Shown in pieces: positions 6,617 to 15,656 of a stretch of DNA of 64,000 nt. Each line of letters starts with the position of its first letter. Position 1 is the first letter of the stretch. The translations under genes and the position numbers were made by a program. Source of the DNA: Alphaproteobacteria bacterium (GTDB taxonomy: Bacteria > Pseudomonadota > Alphaproteobacteria > UBA6615); assembly GCA_021774445.1 (NCBI GenBank), contig JAJFJA010000006.1:1-64000 (forward strand). The letters are read 5' to 3'. The notes under the pieces were generated by a model. It saw only the letters and a list, made by a program, of their open reading frames with translations, had not been told where the DNA came from and searched no databases.

Positions 6617-8725
6617 TTAGCCTTGTGACATCGCGGGCAGGTCGCGAAAGCGCTGCCCGCTGGCGGCAAGATCGCGCAACAGCATGGCCGGCTCCCACAG
6701 CCGGCCATGTGTGCCGTGATACGCCTCGATCCGCCCAAGCACCTTTTCCAGGCCGATTTCGTCGGCGTAATACATCAAGCCGCCACGGAAACGCGGAAAG
6801 GCGAAGCCGTTGTTCCACATGACATCGATATCGCCCGCCCGTAGTGCTTTTCCTTCCTGCAATATCTTGGCGCCCTCGTTGACGGCGGCATAAAGGCAGC
6901 GCGTCAGGATCTCGTCGTCCGCCACTTCGCGGCGCTCGATGCCCTGCTCGCGCGCGGTTTGCCCGATAATCTCGTCCAGGGCCGGATCCGGCTGCGGCGC
7001 CCGGCTGCCGTCGTCATAGCGGTACCAGCCGGCGCCGGTCTTCAGCCCGAAGCGCCCAAGTTCGCAAAGTCTGTCGGCCAAATGGGGATAACGATCGTCC
7101 GGCCGGCGCAGCGACGCTTGTGACTGGCGAATGCGCCAACCGATATCCAAACCGGCGAGGTCGCCCACGGCCAGCGGCCCCATCGGCATGCCGAAATCAT
7201 ACAGCACACGATCGACCTGCTGCGGGGTCGCCCCCTCCTCCACCAGAAAGACCGCCTCCCGAAACATCGGCGCCCGGCTCCGGTTGGCCACAAAACCAGG
7301 ACATACACCGGCCAGCACCCCGACTTTCCCCAGTTTTTTCGCCAGTCGCATCGCCGTCGCCACGACATCCTTGGCCGTCCGATCCGCCCGCACCACCTCC
7401 AGCAGCTTCATCACATTCGCCGGGCTGAAGAAATGCAGCCCCACGACGTCTTGCGGCCTCCCTGTCGCGGCGGCGATCTCGTTTATGTCCAGCGATGAGG
7501 AATTGGTCGCCAGGATCGCCCCGGCTTTGCCAACGCCGTCCAACCGCTCGAAGATCTCTTTCTTGAGCGCCAAGTCCTCGAAAACCGCCTCGATTACCAG
7601 ATCGCAGTTGCCGAGATCGTCGAACGCCAAACTGGGTCGTATCCGCCCCAGACTCGCCGCCATTTCGGCGTCATCCAGACGCCCACGCTTGACCATCGCC
7701 CCGTAATTGCGCCGTAGCATCGCCACGCCGCGATCCAGAGCGTCCTGGTCCGCCTCCACCAGCCACACCGGCAACCCGGCATCGGCGAAGGTCATGGCGA
7801 TCCCCACGCCCATGGTGCCGGCCCCCAACACGCCGGCACTCTCAACCGGACGAATGGCCGTCTCCCGCGGGATATCGGGGATCTTGACGACTTCCCGCTC
7901 CGCCAGGAAAGCGTAGCGCATCGCCCGTGCTTGCGGGGTTACGCGAATTTCTTGGAACGCCGCCGCATCTGCCGCCATCGCCTGATCGAACGCCATCTTC
8001 AGACCATTTTCGACGCTTTCAATTGCTTTCACAGGCGCCTGCTGCCCCCGCGCCCGCCGATCCGCCAGCCGCCGATAGCGCGTCAGGATCTCATCAGCGG
8101 AACCGGTGTCTTGGTCTCGATAACTGAGGTTACGCGCACAACGCAGCGGCCGCCCCTCGGCGACGATCAGTTCGGAGAAGCCAATGGCGTCAGCAAGCAG
8201 ATCGCCGCCGGCGACCTTGTCGACCAGTCCCAACTCCAGGGCCCGTTCGGCACCAACCGGTTCGCCCAGCACAATCATGTCGAGCGCCGCCTCGAGCCCG
8301 ATCAGCCGCGGCAGCCTTTGCGTGCCGCCACCGCCCGGAAACAGGCCGATCTTGACTTCCGGCAAACCCAGTACCGCAGCCTCGGCGGCGATCCGAAAAT
8401 GACACGCCAGCGCAACTTCCAAGCCGCCACCCAGGGCCGCCCCGGCAATCGCCGCCACCACCGGCTTCCCCACCCCCTCCAGGGCCGCCGCCACCGCCGA
8501 CAATGGTGGTGTCGCCGGCGGCCCGTCCAGGCTCTTGATATCGGCCCCGGCAATGAAGGCCCGCCCGGCGCCCATAATGATAATCGCCCGCACCACGTCG
8601 TCGGCCTTGGCCCCGGCGATCCCGTCGATCAGACCCTGCCGCACCGCACCGCTCAGGGCATTGACGGGTGGATTGTCGATAGTCAGGACGGCAATGTCCC
8701 CCCGTGTCTCAACGCCCACCGCCAT
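6617..8725 (-). CDS. Bifunctional enoyl-CoA hydratase / 3-hydroxyacyl-CoA dehydrogenase (FadB/FadJ-like)
   Basis: A 702-residue fatty-acid beta-oxidation fusion. Residues 1-190 form a crotonase domain, with the oxyanion-hole segments AFIAGADIKSL and IAGAALGGGLEVALAC and the catalytic region GLPEVKIGLFPGGGGTQRLPR. From about residue 285 comes an NAD-binding 3-hydroxyacyl-CoA dehydrogenase domain (SAGVLGAGTMGVGIAMTF), with catalytic-region motifs ATNSSSLDI and GLHFFSPANVMKLLEVV and a duplicated C-terminal helical domain. It starts at the ATG at 8725 after GGAGGAACGGG. No thiolase gene is adjacent, unlike many fadBA operons, so it appears to be a stand-alone multifunctional enzyme. Confidence 0.92.
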   Translation of the reverse strand: MAVGVETRGDIAVLTIDNPPVNALSGAVRQGLIDGIAGAKADDVVRAIIIMGAGRAFIAGADIKSLDGPPATPPLSAVAAALEGVGKPVVAAIAGAALGGGLEVALACHFRIAAEAAVLGLPEVKIGLFPGGGGTQRLPRLIGLEAALDMIVLGEPVGAERALELGLVDKVAGGDLLADAIGFSELIVAEGRPLRCARNLSYRDQDTGSADEILTRYRRLADRRARGQQAPVKAIESVENGLKMAFDQAMAADAAAFQEIRVTPQARAMRYAFLAEREVVKIPDIPRETAIRPVESAGVLGAGTMGVGIAMTFADAGLPVWLVEADQDALDRGVAMLRRNYGAMVKRGRLDDAEMAASLGRIRPSLAFDDLGNCDLVIEAVFEDLALKKEIFERLDGVGKAGAILATNSSSLDINEIAAATGRPQDVVGLHFFSPANVMKLLEVVRADRTAKDVVATAMRLAKKLGKVGVLAGVCPGFVANRSRAPMFREAVFLVEEGATPQQVDRVLYDFGMPMGPLAVGDLAGLDIGWRIRQSQASLRRPDDRYPHLADRLCELGRFGLKTGAGWYRYDDGSRAPQPDPALDEIIGQTAREQGIERREVADDEILTRCLYAAVNEGAKILQEGKALRAGDIDVMWNNGFAFPRFRGGLMYYADEIGLEKVLGRIEAYHGTHGRLWEPAMLLRDLAASGQRFRDLPAMSQG

Positions 8726-8906
8726 CCCGTTCCTCCGGTCCAATCCGCAGCGGCCCATACCATAAGGCTTATGGCGCCCCTGCCAAGACCGCCCAGGGCT
8801 TGCATCCTCAATCTTGGTTAACGGCGGCCATCGCCGGTTGTTTAAGGCCGCCGAAACTATTGCTAGCTAAATTTCAACCGTATTCCAGCTAGCTCAACAG
8901 GCAGTC

Positions 8907-9698
8907 ATGTCACAGCCCAACCGCCTCGTTCGCGACCCCCTTGGTACGGCCTTCGCCCTTCCGCCGACGGACACCGCGATTCTGACGCCCGACGACGTAC
9001 TCGCTGTCGTGGACGGCGCACCGAACATGAAGCCGTCACGCGGCCGTACCATGATGGAGTTCATCCGCGACAACGACATCCGCAATGCGCTCGAGCTGGG
9101 CTTCAATCACGGCGTCTCCACCTCATACATCGCCGCTGCCGTCCCCGACTGCGTCGTCACGATGGACCGGGCACGATGCATCGGCAAGCAGCCATCAATC
9201 GAGCAACATCTCGAGCTTCTGGGACTGCGCCAGAAGGTTTGCATCTTTTACGAGCACACAACATACAATTGGCGGCTACGCGACTTCCTCCGCATGGACC
9301 CACAACCGACCTTCGATCTCTGCTTTATCGACGGTGCCCACACATGGGAAGTGGACGGGTTGGCCTTTCTCCTCGCCATGCGCCTGCTCCAGCCGGGCGG
9401 TTTCGTTATCTTCGATGACTACTCATATAATTTCGCGACCAGCGAGGGCTGGAACAGTAGTACCGGCAAGAAAACTCTCGACGCCATGCCGGAGGACGAG
9501 AAGACCATCTGCCACATTCGCGAGGTATTCGATCTTCTGGTCCGCTCGCACCCTGATGTTGCGGAGGTTTGGGACGACGTTGGCTGGGGCTATGCCAAGA
9601 AACGCGGCAAGCGTTCCGGCGGCATGGATCACGCGATGTGGACGATCCTCAATGACAAAGCCGCGGCGGTTTATGCCCACGCCACGGGCCAGCGGTAA
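8907..9698 (+). CDS. Class I SAM-dependent methyltransferase (Methyltransf_24 type)
   Basis: A 263-residue soluble protein. The SAM-binding loop is ALELGFNHGVSTSYIA (about residue 60), and the acidic motif is DLCFIDGAHTWEVDG (about 140), followed by LLQPGGFVIFDDYSYNF. The DGAH and DDY metal/SAM motifs are typical of the Methyltransf_24 group. The substrate is unknown; such genes often act on small molecules or cell-surface sugars. It stands alone between a beta-oxidation gene and a tRNA, with an intrinsic terminator directly after it. An inverted repeat GCTAGCT/AGCTAGC (about 8862-8893) lies in its leader. Confidence 0.75.
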   Translation: MSQPNRLVRDPLGTAFALPPTDTAILTPDDVLAVVDGAPNMKPSRGRTMMEFIRDNDIRNALELGFNHGVSTSYIAAAVPDCVVTMDRARCIGKQPSIEQHLELLGLRQKVCIFYEHTTYNWRLRDFLRMDPQPTFDLCFIDGAHTWEVDGLAFLLAMRLLQPGGFVIFDDYSYNFATSEGWNSSTGKKTLDAMPEDEKTICHIREVFDLLVRSHPDVAEVWDDVGWGYAKKRGKRSGGMDHAMWTILNDKAAAVYAHATGQR

Positions 9699-9730
9699 CC
9701 CCGACGGAATTTCGCTCAACGCATGAACAA

Positions 9731-9761
9731 AAAGGGCTAAGTCACCAAGACTTAGCCCTTT
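9731..9761. terminator. Bidirectional intrinsic terminator
   Basis: The stem AAAGGGCTAAGTC (9731-9743), loop ACCAA and GACTTAGCCCTTT (9749-9761) is perfect over 13 bp and has a T-run on both strands. It ends the methyltransferase transcript on the plus strand and the tRNA-Pro transcript on the minus strand. Confidence 0.9.
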
Positions 9762-9767
9762 TTTATT

Positions 9768-9844
9768 TGGTCGGGGAGAGAGGATTCGAACCTCCGACCC
9801 CATCGTCCCGAACGATGTGCGCTACCAGACTGCGCCACTCCCCG
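9768..9844 (-). tRNA. tRNA-Pro (anticodon CGG)
   Basis: 77 bases including an encoded CCA. Acceptor stem CGGGGAG pairs with CTCCCCG; the anticodon stem CATCG/CGATG encloses the loop TTCGGGA with anticodon CGG; the T-arm GGAGG-TTCGAAT-CCTCT is standard. It reads proline codon CCG, fitting a GC-rich genome. A terminator follows immediately downstream. Confidence 0.95.
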
Positions 9845-9908
9845 CTGAGGTCGCGGCTGTAATACACTGGCGGAGCAGTCCTGGCAACGCCCGCCGATGT
9901 TACGCCCG

Positions 9909-10334
9909 TCAGCGCACCACTAGGACCGAAAGCGGCGCGTGACGCACCACCCGCGCGGCGTTCGGACCGAGCAAATAGTCCTTCAGTTCCGGCCGATGGG
10001 ACGCCATGACGATCAGGTCCGATCCGACCTTTTCAGCCACCCGGCGGATCTCGTGATAGATCGTCCCATGCCCGACTTCCAATTGCGCCGAGAGGCCTGG
10101 CGGCAAGGCATCCTTGGCGATTTTGGCCAGCGCCTTGGCCGCATCCTCCCGCATCTTGGTCTCGTAGCCCTCGGGGAAATAGGACCCCACGACCGCCATG
10201 CCGAACTCCGGCACCACCGTCATCAAGACCAGCTCCGCCCCCAAGGCCTGGCACATCGCCACCGCCACCGGCAGCGCCTTCTCTTGCGAGCTGGCTTGTT
10301 CGAGATCAATGGGAACGAGGATCTTCTTATACAT
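9909..10334 (-). CDS. Universal stress protein (UspA family)
   Basis: A 141-residue Usp-fold protein. It begins [15 protein letters not shown] and ends with the ATP-binding pattern [33 protein letters not shown], close to the G-2x-G-9x-G(S/T) signature but with Pro/Asn substitutions, so nucleotide binding may be altered. The start at 10334 follows GGAGTGACGTG. It lies 13 bases after the TRAP permease stop on the same strand. Usp proteins encoded last in TRAP operons (TeaD of the ectoine transporter TeaABC) are known to modulate the transporter, so a similar role is likely. Confidence 0.88.
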   Translation of the reverse strand: MYKKILVPIDLEQASSQEKALPVAVAMCQALGAELVLMTVVPEFGMAVVGSYFPEGYETKMREDAAKALAKIAKDALPPGLSAQLEVGHGTIYHEIRRVAEKVGSDLIVMASHRPELKDYLLGPNAARVVRHAPLSVLVVR

Positions 10335-10347
10335 CACGTCACTCCTA

Positions 10348-12525
10348 TCAAGCGGTCGCGCCAAGTTCTTCTCGTCGGCTTCGTCTTCGTTTTTGCATAA
10401 AGTGCAACCCGACCATCAGGGCCAAGCCCACCGCCTGAACCAGGACTCGCGGCACCCCGATCGGGTCGCTCAGTAGCGAGGGGCGGAACATCAATATGGC
10501 CAGCACCAGCAACAGCGCCCGCTCCGGCCAGCCGCAATCGTCCGCAAAGAAGCCTTGCGTTGCGGCCGCGAATGCAAACAGCGCCGCCAGGGCCACCGCG
10601 AACACCCAGGCCAGTTTGATCGGGTCACTGATCCAGATGACGTCACCGCTCTCGGTCAAACCGGAGATCATCAGCAGTTCGGTATTAAAGATGAATACGA
10701 ACGGCAAGATCGCCGTGCGCATGTCATAGGTGAAGCCCTGGATGCCCGTCTTGATCGGATCGGATCGAGCGATCGCCGACGCCGCGTAAGCAGCCAATCC
10801 AACCGGTGGCGTGTCATCGGCAAGAATGCCGAAATAGAACACAAACAGATGCGCCGCGATCAGCGGAAATACTAGCCCCGCATCACCACCAAGCTGCACG
10901 ATTACCGGTGCGGTCAAGGTCGCCATCAGGATGTAGTTCGCCGTCGTCGGCAGCCCCATACCCAGAATCAGGCTGGTGATCGCCGTCAGGATCAGCATCA
11001 AAGTGACGTTGCCGAACGATACGACATTGATCAGCGTAACGAACCGCCCGACAAGGCCGGTGCTGGTAACCACACCGACAATGATGCCGGCACTGGCCGT
11101 CGCCACGCCGATCGGCATCATGTTTCGCGCCCCGGCAATCAACCCTTCCCAGATATCTTTCAAGCCGTCGAGGAAGGCCGCGCCGATGATCGGCCCCAAC
11201 GCCGCGTCGTCGCTGATGTTGCCGGCACGCTTTTGCGCCGCCAGCCCCAGATAGGCAATGATCGGCCGCTGCAACAGCATCACGACCGCCAGTGCCTCCA
11301 CCGCCGTTAGCGCTGAGAATATCGCCGACCGTCGCTCGATAACGAGGAACCAGATCAGTGCCAGCAACGGCACCAAGTAATAAATGCCGTTCAGGAAGGT
11401 CTTCAGCATCTTCGGTAGCTGATCCTTGGGGATCGGCTTTAGATCGAGCTTCAAGGCTTCCAAATGTACGACATAAAACAGCGCCAGATAGGAGATCACA
11501 GCTGGAATCAACGCTGCGCGCACCACGTCGAGATAGGGGATGCCGATAATCTCAGCCATGATGAAGGCCGCCGCACCCATGATCGGTGGCATCAGCTGGC
11601 CATTTGTCGACGCTGCCACCTCAACCGCGCCCGCCTTGTGCGCCGGCAATCCGACTTTTTTCATCAACGGGATGGTGAAAGTGCCTGTGGTTACTGTATT
11701 GGCGATGGACGAGCCTGAGACCAACCCGTTCAAGCCCGAGGCAACAACCGCCGCCTTCGCTGGCCCACCACGGTAGCTGCCAAGTCCGGCGAACGCGATA
11801 TCGATGAAGTATTTGCCGGCACCAGCCTTGTCCAACAGCGATCCAAACAGCACGAACAGATAGACAAATCCAACCGACACCCCAAGCGGGATGCCAAAAA
11901 TGCCTGATGTCGAGAGATAAAGATCGTTTATCGCAAAATCGAGTGGAATACCGCGATGCCGCAGAATTTCAGGCAACCAGGGTCCAAGGAAGAGATAGGC
12001 GATAAACACCAGCGCCAGAATCGACAGCGCCGACCCAAGCGCACGCCGTGTCGCTTCAAGCAGCAAGACGATGAGGACAACACCGAACCAAACATCCCGC
12101 GGCTCGGGCAAACCTTGCCGGGAGATGATGCCTTCGTTGTCGAACCAGATGTACAGCGATGCGCCCGATGCGATGATCGCCAGCGCCACGTCGATTAGCG
12201 GTATGTGATCACGGTTCGATTTATGGGTGCCGAAGCCGGGCCACAACTTACGGAAAGCCCGGATAAAGCCCGGCGGTTCATGCTGATTGTAGGCCGGAAA
12301 GGCCAGGAACACGAGCGCCAGTGCAAACCCCAGATGCCAAGATCGAGAGATAAACGAGTCGATCGGGTTCTGCGCTATCCATAACTGAAAGACGGACCAA
12401 GCAACACACAGACCAACAATAATGCCTCCCCAAATACGACCCTTTGGTGTCCGAGCCCCTGTTTCCGCCGCCGCTATTTCATCGGCGCTTAGCACACTCT
12501 CTTCGCCCTGTGTCGCGTCGCTCAT
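10348..12525 (-). CDS. TRAP transporter fused 4TM/12TM permease (TAXI type)
   Basis: About 725 residues with roughly 16-18 hydrophobic segments. It joins the small DctQ-like and large DctM-like subunits, as in TAXI-type TRAP systems that use Na+ or H+ gradients for uptake. Recognisable parts are the GSSIANTVTTGTFTIPLMKK and STNGQLMPPIMGAAAFIMAE segments, the LGMGLPTTANYI signature and the IAHLFVFYFGILADDTPPVGLAA region. I start at the ATG at 12525 (MSDATQGEE) rather than an upstream ATG that would run into the terminator hairpin. It follows the TAXI binding-protein gene and precedes uspA. Two adjacent binding proteins probably feed it; substrate unknown. Confidence 0.9.
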   Translation of the reverse strand: MSDATQGEESVLSADEIAAAETGARTPKGRIWGGIIVGLCVAWSVFQLWIAQNPIDSFISRSWHLGFALALVFLAFPAYNQHEPPGFIRAFRKLWPGFGTHKSNRDHIPLIDVALAIIASGASLYIWFDNEGIISRQGLPEPRDVWFGVVLIVLLLEATRRALGSALSILALVFIAYLFLGPWLPEILRHRGIPLDFAINDLYLSTSGIFGIPLGVSVGFVYLFVLFGSLLDKAGAGKYFIDIAFAGLGSYRGGPAKAAVVASGLNGLVSGSSIANTVTTGTFTIPLMKKVGLPAHKAGAVEVAASTNGQLMPPIMGAAAFIMAEIIGIPYLDVVRAALIPAVISYLALFYVVHLEALKLDLKPIPKDQLPKMLKTFLNGIYYLVPLLALIWFLVIERRSAIFSALTAVEALAVVMLLQRPIIAYLGLAAQKRAGNISDDAALGPIIGAAFLDGLKDIWEGLIAGARNMMPIGVATASAGIIVGVVTSTGLVGRFVTLINVVSFGNVTLMLILTAITSLILGMGLPTTANYILMATLTAPVIVQLGGDAGLVFPLIAAHLFVFYFGILADDTPPVGLAAYAASAIARSDPIKTGIQGFTYDMRTAILPFVFIFNTELLMISGLTESGDVIWISDPIKLAWVFAVALAALFAFAAATQGFFADDCGWPERALLLVLAILMFRPSLLSDPIGVPRVLVQAVGLALMVGLHFMQKRRRSRREELGATA

Positions 12526-12556
12526 CTCGCCCCCAAAGACGTTATCCCCCGAGCTG

Positions 12557-12587
12557 AAAAAAGAGGGCGGCAACGCGCCGCCCTCTT
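12557..12587 (-). terminator. Intercistronic intrinsic terminator/attenuator between TAXI binding protein and TRAP permease
   Basis: On the minus strand AAGAGGGCGGC (12587-12577), loop GCGTT and GCCGCCCTCTT (12571-12561) are followed by a run of T (complement of the A-run at 12557-12562). It sits in the 74-base gap inside the operon. Such partial terminators commonly let the binding protein be made in excess over the permease. Confidence 0.8.
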
Positions 12588-12599
12588 AACTCCGGCAAC

Positions 12600-13571
12600 C
12601 TAGAGCCAACCGCGCTCCTTGTAGTAGCGCTCGGCACCGGCATGCAGCGGCGCCGACAGACCCTTCAGCATTTCTGCTTCGTCGAGCACTTGGAAGGCCG
12701 CATGGGTCTTCTTCAGCTCGTCGAGGTTCTCGAACACCGTCTTCACATAGTCATAGACCATCTGCTCGTCGGCATCGGCGCTCGCCACCACGGTCGCTTT
12801 CACGGCATAGGTTTCGAATTCGTCCACGCCTTTGAACAGGCCGGCCGGGTACTTCGCCATCACGTAGTAGGGCTTGTCGGAGATGAAGTCCTTGATGGCG
12901 TCGGAGTTGATATCGAGGATATCGATATCGGTGGAGTTGGCCGGCTCTTCGATCGCCGCCGACGGCACGCCGACGGTGTAGATGAAGGCGTCGACTTTCT
13001 TGTCGACCAGCGCCCGCGAGGCTTCATTCTGCTGCAGGCCTTCCGCCTTGATATCGCTATCGATATCGATGCCGTAGAGCGGCAGTAGATCGGTCGAGTT
13101 GCCCCGCTGGCCGGAGCCCGGGTTGCCGATATTCACGGTCTTGCCTTTGAGGTCCTCCACCGACTTGATGCCGGTGTCCTTCCGCGTCACCAACAGCACC
13201 GCTTCCGGATGCATGCTGAACACGCTACGCAGCTTCTCGACCGGCTTACCGTCCCAATCGGCATTGCCCGTTAGGGCTTGCCAGTTGCGATCCGACTGCA
13301 CCACACCGAAGTCGAGCAGACCACGGTTCACGGCGTTCACATTAAACACCGAGCCCAGCGCCGGGCGGCCAACGCAGTTGTAATTCTCGTTGGCGTGCTT
13401 ATTCATCAGATCGCACGTCTGCAGTGCCACCTGGTAATACACCCCGGTGACCGAACCACCGCCGATCAAAATATCGCGTTTTTGCGCATGCGCCGGCGCC
13501 GCGGCCAAGGCTATTCCACCGAGAACGGCAATCGCGCCCACGGCAATTTTAGTGGGGAACATCCTATTCAC
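12600..13571 (-). CDS. TAXI family TRAP transporter solute-binding protein (1)
   Basis: A 323-residue periplasmic protein with a Sec signal peptide (cleavage likely after APAHA, residue 29). The mature N-terminus has ILIGGGSVTGVYYQVALQTCDLMNK, the ligand-pocket motif of TAXI proteins, and NRGLLDFGVVQSDRNWQALTG follows. The C-terminus (SAPLHAGAERYYKERGWL) matches the family. The start is a GTG at 13571, 8 bases after AGGAGG; an ATG four codons later is an alternative. It directly precedes the TRAP permease and is its most likely binding subunit. A paralogue lies upstream. Confidence 0.9.
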   Translation of the reverse strand: MNRMFPTKIAVGAIAVLGGIALAAAPAHAQKRDILIGGGSVTGVYYQVALQTCDLMNKHANENYNCVGRPALGSVFNVNAVNRGLLDFGVVQSDRNWQALTGNADWDGKPVEKLRSVFSMHPEAVLLVTRKDTGIKSVEDLKGKTVNIGNPGSGQRGNSTDLLPLYGIDIDSDIKAEGLQQNEASRALVDKKVDAFIYTVGVPSAAIEEPANSTDIDILDINSDAIKDFISDKPYYVMAKYPAGLFKGVDEFETYAVKATVVASADADEQMVYDYVKTVFENLDELKKTHAAFQVLDEAEMLKGLSAPLHAGAERYYKERGWL

Positions 13572-13745
13572 AGCGTTTTCCTCCTTACAATTTTCGCAAC
13601 AAATCGCACCGACCGCTATTTGCTAGCCGGTCACGACCTTGGAATGCGGGCACTCTATCAAGCGCCCACCCTCTCTCCATCACCGCACATCTCGGCGCGG
13701 CGGGAATATCCGGGGCACCGGCCCCGGGTATCTCTTTGTGATTTG

Positions 13746-14774
13746 TTAAAGCAGTCCGCGCTCGCGGAAGTAACGTTCCGCGCCGGGATGAAGTGGCGCG
13801 GTGGAAAGCGCGCTGACCATCTCGGCCGGCGACAACGTCGATAGCGCCGGATGCTGTGCCGCGAAGGCCTCGAGATTCTCGAAAACCGCCCGCACCACTT
13901 GATAGACCGTGTCGTCCGGCACCGTGGCGCCGGTTACCACGGTCGCGCCCAAGCCGAAACTCGGCACGTCGTCCAAATTTCCGGGATACAAGCCGCCCTG
14001 AATGACCGCGCCGGTGTAGTAGGGAGTGGCCGCCACCAAAGCGTCTATGGCACTGCGGTCGATCGGCACCAGCCTGGCTTCGCAACCGCTGGTCAGTTGT
14101 GTGATCAGCCCGTTCGGATGCCCGCTCGTCATCAGGATCGCATCCACCGAGCCGCTGCACAGGGCGACCACTTCTTCCCCAGCGGGCACCGGCGGCACCT
14201 CGACAAAATCGTCCGACTCCCAGCCCAGAATATTGAACAGCGCCTCCACCGTGGCGCGCTGGCTGGTTCCTTGACCACCGGGACTGAAGCGCTTGCCCCG
14301 CAGGTCGCTGAATATCTCGATGCCACTCTCGGCCTGGGTGACCACCGTCAGCGGTTCGGCATAAAGAGAGAACACCGCCCGCAGGTCGGCGCCGTCCTGC
14401 CGGCCGGCGACAGGCGCATTGCCCTGATAGGCGTGATACTGCCAATCCGACTGTACTACGCCCATGGCCAAGGTGCCGCCCAACACCCCGGACAGGTTCA
14501 CCGGCGAGCCCTCGGTGCTTTCCACGGCGCAATGAATGCCGTGTTCTTGCTGCGTCTGATTGACCAATCGGCACAGCGCGCCGCCGGCCGGAAAGTAGAC
14601 GCCAGTGACGCTGCCGGTCCCGATGACGATTGAGTCGGTGATCGGCGCCGCGCGAGAGGCCAGGGCAATTTCCGGTGAAGGCGCCTTTTTGGTCGCCAGA
14701 AAAACCCCGCCACCGGCGCTGAGGGCCCCGACCAGAAAACCGCCCACCGCCAACCCAACGACTTTGATGTTCAA
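13746..14774 (-). CDS. TAXI family TRAP transporter solute-binding protein (2)
   Basis: A 342-residue paralogue of the neighbouring TAXI protein, with the pocket motif IGTGSVTGVYFPAGGALCRLVNQ and the C-terminal SALSTAPLHPGAERYFRERGLL. Its N-terminus (VVGLAVGGFLVGALSAGGGVFL, then KKAPSPE) is a hydrophobic helix without an obvious AxA cleavage site, so it may stay membrane-anchored. The apparent start is a TTG at 14774, an unusual choice; no better ATG is present without losing the N-terminal helix. It lies 27 bases after the BKACE gene and 174 bases before the first TAXI gene. That gap contains a 7-bp GC hairpin (13710-13727). Confidence 0.85.
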   Translation of the reverse strand: MNIKVVGLAVGGFLVGALSAGGGVFLATKKAPSPEIALASRAAPITDSIVIGTGSVTGVYFPAGGALCRLVNQTQQEHGIHCAVESTEGSPVNLSGVLGGTLAMGVVQSDWQYHAYQGNAPVAGRQDGADLRAVFSLYAEPLTVVTQAESGIEIFSDLRGKRFSPGGQGTSQRATVEALFNILGWESDDFVEVPPVPAGEEVVALCSGSVDAILMTSGHPNGLITQLTSGCEARLVPIDRSAIDALVAATPYYTGAVIQGGLYPGNLDDVPSFGLGATVVTGATVPDDTVYQVVRAVFENLEAFAAQHPALSTLSPAEMVSALSTAPLHPGAERYFRERGLL

Positions 14775-14801
14775 CGCCAGGATATCCCTTTCCCATGCCC
14801 A

Positions 14802-15656
14802 TCAACCCACGCCGAGTATCTGACGCGCCGAATCGGCACTCGCCAACGGTCGCCCGAGCCAAGCGGCGCCATTACGAACCTGAGCGACCAGACTGGCATT
14901 ATCGGGTGCGATCGATCCATCGGCCAACTGCAGGTTATTCTCGAATCCGACGCGAGGATGACCGCCAAGTGCGGCCGCGGTCAAGGCACACGCACTTTCT
15001 TGCGCCCCAAAGGCGCAGACACCCCAACTACCGACCGCCTCTTCCTGCTCGGCCAACACCGTCAGCAGCGGCAGTAAGTCGCGCGGGGCCGAGCGCTGGT
15101 TGACTGTATAACGGCCCAGCACCAGCAGCAGATTCCGCGCCTTTCGGGGAATAACGCCAGTGTCGCATAACGCCAGGAATCGCTGCACGTCATCCGTCGA
15201 GTAGAGGATGTATTGCGGCACGATGCCCGCCTCGTCCACCAGCCACCCCAAGAAGTCTGCCGCGGCCGAGTCATCCGCCGAGGTCGCCACGATTTCCCGA
15301 ATCGCCAAGGAAATGGCCTCCGGCTGCAGCGCCCGAACCATCGCCATCTGATCCGCCGGCGTATAGCGGCCGACCGCTTCGCTAGTGACTTGGATAATCA
15401 GCTCACGACCGACCGCATCGCGCACGGCCGCACAGGCCTGGCGATAGATGTCGGGATCGAGCGAATGCCCCCCGTCCCCGTCCCGCACATGCAGATGGAT
15501 CATCGCCGCCCCGGCATCGAGGCAAGCCCGCGCCGTCGCGGCGATCTCATCCGCGGTAATCGGCAACGCCGGATGGTCCCCCTTGCCTCTGCGGGCGCCG
15601 GTCGGCGCCACGCAAACCACCATCGGTTTCCCGGCAAGATCATCGGCCAGCATCAT
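14802..15656 (-). CDS. BKACE family beta-keto acid cleavage enzyme (DUF849)
   Basis: A 284-residue TIM-barrel metalloenzyme. BKACE enzymes use acetyl-CoA and Zn to cleave a beta-keto acid into acetoacetate and a new acyl-CoA; the founding member is Kce of lysine fermentation. The Zn-binding segment AMIHLHVRDGDGGHSLD is near residue 50, followed by ITADEIAATARACLDAGA before it and IIQVTSEAVGRYTPADQM after. The C-terminus holds GGHPRVGFENNLQLADG, typical of the family. Its ATG overlaps the stop of the upstream aminotransferase (ATGA), so the two are translationally coupled. The chain suggests transamination of a beta-amino acid followed by cleavage; the exact substrate is unknown. Confidence 0.88.
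   Translation of the reverse strand: MMLADDLAGKPMVVCVAPTGARRGKGDHPALPITADEIAATARACLDAGAAMIHLHVRDGDGGHSLDPDIYRQACAAVRDAVGRELIIQVTSEAVGRYTPADQMAMVRALQPEAISLAIREIVATSADDSAAADFLGWLVDEAGIVPQYILYSTDDVQRFLALCDTGVIPRKARNLLLVLGRYTVNQRSAPRDLLPLLTVLAEQEEAVGSWGVCAFGAQESACALTAAALGGHPRVGFENNLQLADGSIAPDNASLVAQVRNGAAWLGRPLASADSARQILGVG

Noticed and set aside
9423..9803. Open frame beginning [12 protein letters not shown] on the minus strand
   Set aside because: Its first codons are the tRNA-Pro gene read as protein, a common artefact; the rest is antisense to the methyltransferase.
13710..13727. 7-bp GC hairpin between the two TAXI genes as a terminator
   Set aside because: There is no T-run after it on the minus strand; kept only as a remark in the gene entry.
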